Shown piece by piece: positions 24,438 through 30,717 of a DNA stretch of 64,000 nucleotides. The stretch comes from Streptomyces durocortorensis (GTDB lineage Bacteria; Actinomycetota; Actinomycetes; Streptomycetales; Streptomycetaceae), in assembly GCF_031760065.1 (NCBI RefSeq), contig NZ_CP134500.1:6262001-6326000 (forward strand), given 5' to 3'. The notes under the pieces are model-generated. The model was not told the origin of the DNA. It did not search any database and saw nothing but the letters and a program-made list of their open reading frames with translations. The position numbers and the translations under genes are program-made. Position 1 is the first letter of the stretch. Each line of letters starts with the position of its first letter.

Positions 24438-25163
24438 TCAGTCCCGCGCGTCACGGGTACGGCGCATCAGCACCGCCCCGCCGAGCAGCAGCGCGGCGCT
24501 CGCACCGGCGGCCAGTCCCAGATCGGCGGCACCGGTGTCGGCCAGGTGTGCACCCGGGGTGTTGGAGCCGGGCGTACCGGAACCGGGGGTGTCGGCACCA
24601 GGAGTGTCCGTGCCGGGGGTGTCGGTCGGAGGCATGTCCACGGGCGGCTCGTCGACCGGGGGCTCGTCGACCGGGGGCTCGTCCACGGGCGGCTCGTCGA
24701 CCGGCGGCTCATCTACGGGCGGCTCGTCGACCGGGGGCTCGTCGACCGGGGGCTCGTCCACGGGCGGCTCGTCGACCGGCGGCTCATCTACGGGCGGCTC
24801 GTCGACCGGGGGCTCGTCGACCGGGGGCTCGTCCACGGGCGGCTCGTCGACCGGGGGCTCGTCGACCGGCGGCTCATCTACGGGCGGCTTGTCCACAGGC
24901 GGGTGGTCGTGCTTCGGGCCGTCGGCGTTCACGCACTTGTTGCCGAAGGCCGGGTTCAGCAGGGCGATCACATTGACCGTGTTGCCGCACACGTTGACGG
25001 GGATGTTCACCGGAGCCTGCAGGGTGTTGCCCGAACCGACGCCCGGCGAGCCGACGGCAGCGCCTTCGGCCGACGCGTCGGCGTGTGCGGTGCCGCCGAC
25101 CGCGGCCAGGAGACCTGAGGCGGCCGCCACGACGATGAAGCTCTTGTTCAAGACTTGTCGCAT
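24438..25163 (-). CDS. chp: Long chaplin with single chaplin domain, Pro-Val-Asp repeat spacer and sortase signal
   Basis: A 241-residue secreted surface protein. An N-terminal signal peptide ends near AHA-D. One chaplin domain follows at about residues 43-80, ending PVNVCGNTVN...NPAFGNKCVN with the two conserved cysteines. Next come 18 tandem PPVDx pentapeptides (16 of them PPVDE), a Thr/Pro-rich linker, and a C-terminal LADTG sortase motif with hydrophobic helix and Arg tail. Long chaplins are covalently fixed to the wall of aerial hyphae and anchor the hydrophobic layer of short chaplins. Described long forms usually have two chaplin domains; this has one. Confidence 0.92.
   Translation of the reverse strand: MRQVLNKSFIVVAAASGLLAAVGGTAHADASAEGAAVGSPGVGSGNTLQAPVNIPVNVCGNTVNVIALLNPAFGNKCVNADGPKHDHPPVDKPPVDEPPVDEPPVDEPPVDEPPVDEPPVDEPPVDEPPVDEPPVDEPPVDEPPVDEPPVDEPPVDEPPVDEPPVDEPPVDEPPVDMPPTDTPGTDTPGADTPGSGTPGSNTPGAHLADTGAADLGLAAGASAALLLGGAVLMRRTRDARD
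24631..24900 (-). repeat. 15-base tandem repeat encoding PPVDx, with 75-base higher-order period
   Basis: Eighteen contiguous 15-base units (consensus GGCTCGTCGACCGGG on the plus strand) encode the proline-rich spacer of the long chaplin. Unit variants recur in the same order every five units (24646-24720 and 24721-24795 are nearly identical). That pattern shows recent block duplication and predicts copy-number variation between strains. There are no spacers, so this is not a CRISPR array. Confidence 0.9.
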
Positions 25164-25513
25164 TACTTGTTACTTGCCCTTCCCTCACACATGCGCGCTG
25201 GACGACTGCCATAACGACCGAGGGCTGTGGGGGAAACTTGGAGTGGCGTGAAAATTTTGCCATCACCCGGATGGCTGGCGTGTACGGATCCCGCACTTCC
25301 CGGTCCACGGGTAAAGAAAAACGATTCCGCCGGTACGAACGGGCGGACGTACGAACGGAGGTGGGGCGATGTGTGCGAATCCGTGCGGCGGTCGCGCTCC
25401 GGTGCCGCACGCCCCCGTGCCCGGCATTCGGGTGAATGGGCGGAACCAAACGCCGGGCGCCGAGTTGATCAGGATGCTCCGCCGCGGGGCAACCAGTGCG
25501 AGAAGGGTTAATC
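25164..25513. promoter_or_regulatory. Divergent control region between long chaplin and first rodlin
   Basis: A 350-base gap with no gene. GGGAAGGG, the chaplin ribosome site, is at its left edge and AGAAGGG, the rodlin site, at its right. A sigma-BldN-like promoter for the rodlin lies at 25441-25468. An AT-rich patch, GTGAAAATTTTGCC near 25248, stands out in this GC-rich DNA. I see no matching promoter for the chaplin side. Confidence 0.5.
25441..25468 (+). promoter_or_regulatory. Sigma-BldN-like promoter of rodlin 1
   Basis: CGGAAC, 16 bases, AGTTGA, ending 45 bases before the rodlin start. The same arrangement occurs before the second rodlin and a near copy before the third. It resembles the CGTAAC-N16-CGTTGA type that I recall for BldN-controlled genes, and chaplin and rodlin genes are known BldN targets in S. 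coelicolor and S. venezuelae. Confidence 0.5.
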
Positions 25514-25915
25514 GTGATCAAGAAGGTTCTGGCTACGGGCGCTGTCGCCGCCTCCGTCCTCGGCCTCGGCGCCACGCAGGCCATGGCGATCGCCAACGAC
25601 GGGGGCACCACCTCGATCAACGGCAACGGCGCTTCGCAGTCCTTCGGCAACGCCGAGACCCACGGTGACTGGAGCCCGCAGTTCGGCCTGGTCCAGGGGT
25701 CGCTGAACAAGCCCTGTGTCGGTCTTCCGCTGAAGGGCAACGTCGGTTCGCTCGTCGGCGTCGTGCCGGTCACCGTCCAGGACATCAACGTCCTGTCCTC
25801 CCCGCAGAACCAGCAGTGCACCGAGAACTCCACCCAGGCCAAGGGCGACGAGGCTCTGTCGCACATCCTGGACGACATCCCGATCCTCTCGGGCAACGGT
25901 GCCGGCAACGGCTGA
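25514..25915 (+). CDS. rdl: Rodlin (Rdl) protein, copy 1
   Basis: A 133-residue secreted protein. A signal peptide of about 25 residues ends at AMA. The mature part starts AIANDGGTTSINGNGASQSFG and has the rodlin hallmarks: [32 protein letters not shown] and [20 protein letters not shown]. Two cysteines are conserved. Rodlins organise chaplin fibrils into the rodlet pattern on aerial hyphae and spores. The start is GTG 25514 with AGAAGGG upstream. This copy and copy 2 are closest to each other. Confidence 0.9.
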   Translation: MIKKVLATGAVAASVLGLGATQAMAIANDGGTTSINGNGASQSFGNAETHGDWSPQFGLVQGSLNKPCVGLPLKGNVGSLVGVVPVTVQDINVLSSPQNQQCTENSTQAKGDEALSHILDDIPILSGNGAGNG

Positions 25916-25929
25916 TACGGCTGAATACC

Positions 25930-25974
25930 CGGGTCCGGGCCCTCGGAGTTCCTCCACCGAGCGGCCCGGGCCCG
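25930..25974 (+). terminator. Terminator after rodlin 1
   Basis: A stem of about 16 base pairs with small imperfections (CGGGTCCGGGCCCTCGG with CCGAGCGGCCCGGGCCCG) begins 15 bases after the stop and is followed by GCCGCTTTT. It separates rodlin 1 from the short chaplin. Confidence 0.7.
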
Positions 25975-26158
25975 CCGCTTTTCCCGGGAATGTGCGGTGG
26001 CTTTCTGGGCGCCTCCATTCCCGTAACCCACGCCGAATCGACGTTGCGTCATTCGGGCGGTTCTCCGGGATTCCGCTTCCCGGGCAGTTTCGATTCCGGC
26101 CGTTCATCGTTACGAATGACAGCGCCGGAGTCACGAGCGATCAATATCGGGCTCGGGC

Positions 26159-26177
26159 GGCACGAAAGTCGTGACCG
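26159..26177 (+). promoter_or_regulatory. Conserved GGCACG-N5-CGTGACCG element before the short chaplin
   Basis: This element ends 31 bases before the short chaplin start. The same motif, with N4, ends exactly 31 bases before the neighbouring secreted protein gene (26631-26648). The GGCACG/CGTGACC halves form an imperfect dyad. It may be a regulator site or a core promoter used by both genes. The 293-base gap it lies in holds nothing else beyond the rodlin 1 terminator. Confidence 0.45.
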
Positions 26178-26208
26178 CGCCGGACTCCGCCGAGGAAAGG
26201 GACACAAA

Positions 26209-26442
26209 GTGAAGTACACCAAGGTTGCCGCCGTCGCCGCCGGAACGCTCATGGCGATGGGCACCGCCGCGCCGGCCATGGCCGACTCGGGCGCCGAGGC
26301 CGTTGCCGCGCACTCCCCGGGCGTGCTGTCCGGCAACATCCTCCAGGCCCCGATCCACGTTCCGGTCAACGTCTGCGGCAACACCGTCAACCTGGCCGGT
26401 GCGCTGAACCCGGCCTTCGGCAACACCTGCATCAACCAGTGA
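26209..26442 (+). CDS. chp: Short chaplin
   Basis: A 77-residue secreted protein. The signal peptide ends at AMA near residue 26, leaving a chaplin domain of about 50 residues. It has the family pattern GNILQAPIHVPVNVCGNTVN, then LAGALNPAFGNTCIN, including the two cysteines that form an intramolecular disulfide in ChpE-H type proteins. Short chaplins assemble into amyloid-like fibrils at the air interface. The start is GTG 26209, preceded by GAGGAAAGGGAC. Divergent from no gene; followed by its own terminator. Confidence 0.93.
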   Translation: MKYTKVAAVAAGTLMAMGTAAPAMADSGAEAVAAHSPGVLSGNILQAPIHVPVNVCGNTVNLAGALNPAFGNTCINQ

Positions 26443-26480
26443 ACAACTGACCGGCCGGGCGGACAGCCCGGGACCGGTCG

Positions 26481-26513
26481 GCCCCGGACGGCAACCGCCG
26501 TCCGGGGCCTTTT
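26481..26513 (+). terminator. Terminator after the short chaplin
   Basis: A perfect 12-base stem (GCCCCGGACGGC with GCCGTCCGGGGC), AACC loop and CCTTTT tail, 38 bases after the stop. This is a classic intrinsic terminator. Confidence 0.85.
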
Positions 26514-26630
26514 CCTTGAACGGCCGCCGTCGACGGCAGAGAAAAGATGACGCCGCACAGTTTCCCGAATGCGGCCTGATCGTTGTCCAAGGAGAAAGCG
26601 GCAGAAGTCACAGGTAAAGAAAGCTTGTGC

Positions 26631-26648
26631 GGCACGGGAACGTGACCG
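26631..26648 (+). promoter_or_regulatory. Conserved GGCACG-N4-CGTGACCG element before the secreted orphan
   Basis: Second copy of the element seen before the short chaplin, at the same 31-base distance from the start codon. The match in sequence and position suggests common control of the two genes, which sit either side of the strong chaplin terminator. Confidence 0.45.
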
Positions 26649-26679
26649 AAACAGATGCCGCGCAGAAGGGAACACCGAA

Positions 26680-26970
26680 GTGAAGTACGCGAAGACCGCC
26701 GCGATCGTTGCCGGTTCCGTGGCCGCCCTCGGAACGGCTGCCCCCGCCTTCGCCGTTACTGACGCCATGGCCCCCAACTTCAGCCTCGACCGGGGCCTCA
26801 ACCAGGTCGTGGCCAGCGCCCCGCAGGTAGTGGACCCGCTGGTCGACACCGTCGGCGACACCACCGAGACGGTCTCGAAGGACGGCACGGTCGGCAAGCT
26901 GGCCGGTGAGGCCACCGGCGCGGCCGGAGGCGCCGCCCCACTGCTCGGCGGAGTGCCCATCGGCGGCTGA
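26680..26970 (+). CDS. Small secreted cysteine-free protein in the chaplin-rodlin locus
   Basis: A 96-residue protein starting at GTG 26680 (GAAGGGAACACC upstream). Its first 25 residues, VKYAKTAAIVAGSVAALGTA then APAFA, form a signal peptide that closely resembles that of the neighbouring short chaplin. The mature 71 residues have no cysteine and no chaplin or rodlin motif. They contain a Val/Asp/Thr-rich amphipathic middle (QVVDPLVDTVGDTTETVS) and a Gly/Ala-rich end. I do not recognise the family. Location and shared upstream element suggest a third type of surface-layer component or helper. Confidence 0.75.
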   Translation: MKYAKTAAIVAGSVAALGTAAPAFAVTDAMAPNFSLDRGLNQVVASAPQVVDPLVDTVGDTTETVSKDGTVGKLAGEATGAAGGAAPLLGGVPIGG

Positions 26971-27098
26971 CCGCCGCGGAACGGCAGCCCTCTCAGCGCT
27001 TTCGCCGCCCCCCCATTCCTCCGGTTCCGACTCCTCCCGTGCCGGCCTCGCATTCTCCGTGAACGCACGGCGGGAATAACACCGTTCGAGTGAATGGG

Positions 27099-27126
27099 CA
27101 TAACCAGACCCGCCGAGCCGAGTTGA
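27099..27126 (+). promoter_or_regulatory. Sigma-BldN-like promoter of rodlin 2
   Basis: CATAAC, 16 bases, AGTTGA, ending 51 bases before the rodlin 2 start. The sequence around it (GTGAATGGGC before, GCAGAATGCTCC after) is close to the rodlin 1 region, so the upstream region was duplicated with the gene. Confidence 0.5.
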
Positions 27127-27177
27127 GCAGAATGCTCCGGACAGGCGGGCACACGTTTCATCCCAGAAGGGTTTTTC

Positions 27178-27588
27178 ATGATCAAGAAGATTATGGCCTC
27201 GGCGGCCGTCGCTGCCTCGGTCGTCGGTGCCTCCGCTGCGGCCGCCCCGTCCGCCATGGCGATCGCCAACGACGGCGGCACCACGTCGATCAACGGCAAC
27301 GGCGCCTCTCAGGCCTATGGCAACTCCGCGACCCACGGCGACTGGAGCCCGCAGTTCGCGCTCATCCAGGGCTCGCTGAACAAGCCCTGCATCGGCCTGC
27401 CCGCCAAGGCGAACATCGGCTCCCTCGTCGGCCTCGTGCCCGTCACGGTCCAGGACATCAACATCCTGTCCTCCCCGCAGAACCAGCAGTGCACCGAGAA
27501 CTCCACCCAGGCCAAGGGTGACGAGGCTCTGTCGCACATCCTGAACGACATCCCGATCCTCTCGGGCAACGGCGCCGCCAACAACTGA
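27178..27588 (+). CDS. rdl: Rodlin (Rdl) protein, copy 2
   Basis: A 136-residue secreted rodlin starting at ATG 27178 with AGAAGGG upstream. The signal peptide ends at AMA; the mature start AIANDGGTTSINGNGASQAYG and the patches GDWSPQFALIQGSLNKPC and [20 protein letters not shown] are nearly the same as copy 1. Differences cluster in the signal peptide and in GLPAKANIGSLVGLVPV. It follows the secreted orphan but has its own promoter-like block and terminator, so it is probably a separate transcript. Confidence 0.92.
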   Translation: MIKKIMASAAVAASVVGASAAAAPSAMAIANDGGTTSINGNGASQAYGNSATHGDWSPQFALIQGSLNKPCIGLPAKANIGSLVGLVPVTVQDINILSSPQNQQCTENSTQAKGDEALSHILNDIPILSGNGAANN

Positions 27589-27611
27589 CGCCGCACAGAC
27601 CGACCCACGCG

Positions 27612-27665
27612 GGGCCAGTCCCCCCGTCCGGCGAACACTCTTCGCCGGACGGGACGGGCTGGCCC
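27612..27665 (+). terminator. Terminator after rodlin 2
   Basis: An inner perfect 13-base stem (CCCGTCCGGCGAA, 27623-27635, with TTCGCCGGACGGG, 27641-27653) is extended by an outer GGGCCAG/CTGGCCC pairing. It begins 24 bases after the rodlin stop and ends before TTCGTCG. Confidence 0.8.
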
Positions 27666-27781
27666 TTCGTCGTGCGAGGGCGCGTCCGGCGCCGTGTCCG
27701 ACGGGCGCGGGCGGTGCGGGGGTTGGGCCGGATGCCGTAGCACCGGCTGACGGTCCGGCCCCGTCCGGGTAGAGCCTCTCC

Positions 27782-27979
27782 ATGGACCCGTACGGCAGCC
27801 AGCCCCCGCAGCGCAGAGAGCAGCCCCCACCGAGCGGCACACCGATCTTCGACCGGCTCGTCGCCGAGTGGCGGGCGGCCGGATGCGACCCCGTTCCGCA
27901 AGCACCTCAGCAGCCGACCGCACACCGCGGCGGCTTCGTCCCGGCGGCCCGCACCTCGGACGAGGTGGCCGAGAACTGA
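27782..27979 (+). CDS. Small hypothetical protein
   Basis: A 65-residue hydrophilic protein. The first half is rich in Pro, Gln and Arg; the middle FDRLVAEWRAAGCDP could form a short helix. It has no signal peptide or membrane segment, so it would stay in the cytoplasm, unlike its neighbours. Third positions are strongly G/C. It lies between rodlins 2 and 3, with an independent start and no obvious coupling. Function unknown. Confidence 0.5.
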   Translation: MDPYGSQPPQRREQPPPSGTPIFDRLVAEWRAAGCDPVPQAPQQPTAHRGGFVPAARTSDEVAEN

Positions 27980-28027
27980 GCAGCGGCGTCGACCTTGCGC
28001 CGGATCGAACCCATTTGAGTGGTACTG

Positions 28028-28056
28028 CGCAACCGATCGCGGTCCGCGTCGGTTGA
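28028..28056 (+). promoter_or_regulatory. Sigma-BldN-like promoter of rodlin 3
   Basis: CGCAAC, 17 bases, GGTTGA, ending 42 bases before rodlin 3. The spacing is one base longer than in copies 1 and 2 and the surrounding sequence has diverged, yet both hexamers are kept. Confidence 0.4.
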
Positions 28057-28098
28057 TCAGTACGTTCCACACCGGGACGCTCCGAAAGGTGAAGCTTG

Positions 28099-28506
28099 AT
28101 GAAGAAGATGATGGCCGGCGCTGCAGTGGCCGTGTCCATGCTCGGTCTGTCCGCGGTCGCGGCTCCCGCGGCCATGGCGATCGGTAACGACGGTGGCACC
28201 ACCACGGTCAACGGCAACGGCGCCGAGTCGAAGTTCGGCAACGCTGTGACCAAGGGTGACTGGAGCCCGCAGACCCAGGTTGTTCAGGGCACCCTGAACA
28301 AGCTCTGCATCGGCCTGCCCGCCAAGGTCAACGTCGGCTCGCTCGTCGGCGTCGTGCCGGTCACGGTCCAGGACATCAACGTTCTGTCCAACCCGCAGAA
28401 CCAGCAGTGCGCCGACAACTCCACCCAGGCCAAGGGCGACGAGCCGCTGTCGCACATCCTGGACGACATCCCGGTGCTCTCGGGCAACGGCGTCGGCAAC
28501 AACTGA
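28099..28506 (+). CDS. rdl: Rodlin (Rdl) protein, copy 3
   Basis: A 135-residue rodlin, starting at ATG 28099 (GAAAGGTGAAGC upstream; an in-frame TTG lies one codon before). The mature start is [21 protein letters not shown]. It has [22 protein letters not shown] and [20 protein letters not shown]. It differs from copies 1 and 2 at many positions but keeps both cysteines and the GNGVGNN end. Three rodlins in one locus is one more than in S. coelicolor, where RdlA and RdlB are described. Confidence 0.92.
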   Translation: MKKMMAGAAVAVSMLGLSAVAAPAAMAIGNDGGTTTVNGNGAESKFGNAVTKGDWSPQTQVVQGTLNKLCIGLPAKVNVGSLVGVVPVTVQDINVLSNPQNQQCADNSTQAKGDEPLSHILDDIPVLSGNGVGNN

Positions 28507-28516
28507 CGTAGCGAGC

Positions 28517-28552
28517 ACGGGCGGTCCTGAGGTCACCCTCCGGACCGCCCGT
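28517..28552 (+). terminator. Terminator after rodlin 3
   Basis: A perfect 11-base stem (ACGGGCGGTCC with GGACCGCCCGT) and 14-base loop, starting 11 bases after the stop and followed by CCTCGTTT. Confidence 0.75.
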
Positions 28553-28589
28553 CCTCGTTTCCGCGCTTCCGCGGCACGCCGCACGACCG

Positions 28590-28653
28590 GCACCGCCGCA
28601 CGACGAGGCCCACCACTCCACGGGGGGTGGTGGGCCTCGCCGTGCGGCGGTGC
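28590..28653. terminator. Very long hairpin between rodlin 3 and the DUF5949-like gene
   Basis: A 27-base-pair stem with a single mismatch (arms 28590-28616 and 28627-28653) and a 10-base loop lies between convergent genes, 8 bases from the DUF5949-like stop. It is a strong two-way terminator in addition to the one at 28517. Confidence 0.8.
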
Positions 28654-28660
28654 GGGGCGG

Positions 28661-29161
28661 TCAGCCCAGGGAAAGGACCGGGAGCAGACAGTGTGCGGAG
28701 GTGCGGACGACCTCCTCGTCGGCCGCGAAGGCCCGCAGCTGGTCCTCGCTGACCGGCTGCCCCGGCACGGCCTCCGGCCACGGGGCGGTGGCGAACATGC
28801 CGTACACCTGGCCCTGTGCCTGGGCGGCCGCCAGCCACTCGGCGGGGGCGGGGTACTGCGCCTTGAGGTGAGGCAGCGTCAGGACGGCCTGGCCCGCCTG
28901 GACGAGGAGCTTCGCCTGGATGCCGGGGGACGTAGCCGCGTCCTGGATCGAGCCGCCGACCTGGAGGCCCGCACGCTCCAGCGCGCTGCGCAGGGCCTCG
29001 CGGCCGACCTCCGGGCCGTCCTGCCCGTCGCCCAGCGAATAGGAGAGGAGGAAGGCGGTGTCCTGGTCGGCGTCGGGCTGCCGGCCGCTCCAGCCGATCA
29101 GAATCTGGGTGCCCAACTGGGCCGGTGTGAACGTGCCGGTGGAGGTCTGGGGTGTGGTCAT
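28661..29161 (-). CDS. DUF5949-like protein
   Basis: A 166-residue acidic cytoplasmic protein. The pattern LGTQILIGWSGRQPDADQD, AFLLSYSLGDGQDGPE and PAEWLAAAQAQGQVYGMFATAPWPE resembles a Streptomyces family that I recall as DUF5949, whose role is unknown. No catalytic motif or membrane segment is apparent. The start ATG 29161 gives the family-like N-terminus (MTTPQTSTG). It ends next to the long hairpin shared with the rodlin locus. Confidence 0.7.
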   Translation of the reverse strand: MTTPQTSTGTFTPAQLGTQILIGWSGRQPDADQDTAFLLSYSLGDGQDGPEVGREALRSALERAGLQVGGSIQDAATSPGIQAKLLVQAGQAVLTLPHLKAQYPAPAEWLAAAQAQGQVYGMFATAPWPEAVPGQPVSEDQLRAFAADEEVVRTSAHCLLPVLSLG

Positions 29162-29251
29162 GCTCGGCACCCTAACGGCCATGGACCAGCAGCTATGCAT
29201 GCGTATCACCCGATCGAGGGAGATCTGGGGTAACTCCGGCGAAAAAAACTG

Positions 29252-29282
29252 TTGGCGCCGCTCCCGGGGGCCGGTCTAGGGT
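29252..29282 (+). promoter_or_regulatory. Probable promoter upstream of the leader ORF and rsgA
   Basis: TTGGCG, 19 bases, TAGGGT fits a vegetative Streptomyces promoter with a slightly long spacer. A start near 29289 would leave about 60 bases before the small ORF at 29350. Confidence 0.45.
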
Positions 29283-29349
29283 GAACACCGTTCCGCATGC
29301 CGCAGTGACGCGTGCGGCAGGCAAGAGGAATCAGGAGGTGAGGACATTG

Positions 29350-29421
29350 ATGACTGTCGTTGTGATGGGCACTGCCCACAACCGGAAGAGCATCGTCCTC
29401 ATCCCCGTGGCCACCGGCTGA
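29350..29421 (+). CDS. Short leader-type ORF upstream of rsgA
   Basis: A 23-residue frame (ATG 29350, TGA 29419-29421) reading MTVVVMGTAHNRKSIVLI and then PVATG. It is preceded by AGGAGGTGAGGACATTG, a much stronger ribosome site than that of rsgA itself. Its position between the probable promoter and rsgA, 60 bases from the rsgA start, suggests a translated leader. It could control rsgA by coupling, or be an independent micropeptide. No family recognised. Confidence 0.5.
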   Translation: MTVVVMGTAHNRKSIVLIPVATG

Positions 29422-29481
29422 CCACTCTCGTAACTCCCGCGCCGAGCGCGCGTGCCGGGGCCACCCTGTGAAGGGTTTCCC

Positions 29482-30645
29482 TTGTCTTTCTCGTCTTCTC
29501 CGGCAGCTTCGTCCTGCTCTCCTTCTTCGCACCCGCTGGCCCCGTACGGCTGGGACGAGGACTGGGCGGCCGCCTCCTCCCCGTACGCCGAGCAGGGGCT
29601 CGTCCCGGGGCGGGTGGTGCGGGTGGACCGCGGTCAGTGTGACGTGATCACCGCTGACGGCCCGGTCCGCGCCGACACCGCGTTCGTGGTGCCGCGTGAT
29701 CCGATGCGGATCGTCTGCACCGGTGACTGGGTGGCGCTCGACGCGGACGGCGACCCGCGCTTCGTCCGTACGTTGCTGCCGCGCCGTACCGCCTTCGTCC
29801 GCTCGACCTCCTCGCAGCGGTCCGAGGGGCAGGTGCTCGCCACCAACATCGACCACATCGCCATCTGCGTCTCGCTCGCCGTCGAACTGGACCTCGGACG
29901 CCTGGAGCGCTTCCTCGCGCTCGCCCTGTCCAGCTCCAGCGGCGCCGCCCTGCTCGGTGACGGACGGGAGACCGAGCACCAGCCCGAAGTGATCGTGCTC
30001 CTCACCAAGGCGGACCTGGTGCCCGACGCGGCCACCGTCTCCCACCTGGTCCGGGACGTCGAGGCGATCGCCCCCGGCGTCCAGGTGCTGCCCGTCAGCT
30101 CCACCACGGGCGAGGGGCTCGACGTCTTCGGCGCCCTCGTCTCCGGCGGTACGAGCGTGCTGCTCGGCATCTCCGGCGCGGGCAAGTCGACCCTGGCCAA
30201 CACCCTGCTCGGTATGGACGTGATGGAGGTGCGGGCCGCCCGGGAGGTCGACGGCAAGGGCCGGCACACCACAACGACCCGCAACCTGCTCGTCCTGCCG
30301 CACGGGGGCGTCCTCATCGACACCCCCGGCCTGCGCGGCGTCGGCCTCTTCGACGCCGGGGCAGGGGTCGGCGGGGTGTTCTCCGAGATCGAGGAGCTGG
30401 CCGCGCGGTGCCGGTTCCACGACTGCGCCCACACGGTCGAACCGGGATGCGCCGTGCTCGGCGCGCTGGAGGACGGCACCCTGCCCGAGCGCCGCCTCGA
30501 CAGCTACCGCAAGCTGCTCCGCGAGAACCAGCGGATCGTTGCCAAGACCGACGCGCGCGTGCGCAGCGAGATCCTGCGGGACTGGAAGCGCAAGGGCTCC
30601 GAGGGGCGGGCGGCGATGCAGGCCAAGCGGGGCCGGGTGCGGTAG
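29482..30645 (+). CDS. rsgA: Ribosome small-subunit-dependent GTPase A (RsgA)
   Basis: A 387-residue circularly permuted GTPase that checks maturation of the 30S subunit. An OB-fold domain (residues 40-110) precedes the GTPase, whose motifs come in the order G4 (LTKADLV), G5 (SSTTGEG), G1 (GISGAGKSTLAN), G3 (DTPGLRG). A C-terminal zinc knuckle C-x5-H-x-C appears in CRFHDCAHTVEPGCAV. TTG 29482 is chosen because GAAGGG lies six bases upstream and other in-frame starts lack a site. The Ser-rich first 20 residues are not conserved in the family. Confidence 0.92.
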   Translation: MSFSSSPAASSCSPSSHPLAPYGWDEDWAAASSPYAEQGLVPGRVVRVDRGQCDVITADGPVRADTAFVVPRDPMRIVCTGDWVALDADGDPRFVRTLLPRRTAFVRSTSSQRSEGQVLATNIDHIAICVSLAVELDLGRLERFLALALSSSSGAALLGDGRETEHQPEVIVLLTKADLVPDAATVSHLVRDVEAIAPGVQVLPVSSTTGEGLDVFGALVSGGTSVLLGISGAGKSTLANTLLGMDVMEVRAAREVDGKGRHTTTTRNLLVLPHGGVLIDTPGLRGVGLFDAGAGVGGVFSEIEELAARCRFHDCAHTVEPGCAVLGALEDGTLPERRLDSYRKLLRENQRIVAKTDARVRSEILRDWKRKGSEGRAAMQAKRGRVR

Positions 30646-30717
30646 CCGCAGGCGTACGGCTCGATGTCCGAAAACCGCGAGTGCGGCAGCGGCGGCTGCC
30701 GCACACTGGACGGTGTG

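Noticed and set aside
24646..24900. CRISPR-like short repeat array
   Set aside because: Units are contiguous with no spacers and encode the PPVDx arm of the long chaplin in frame.
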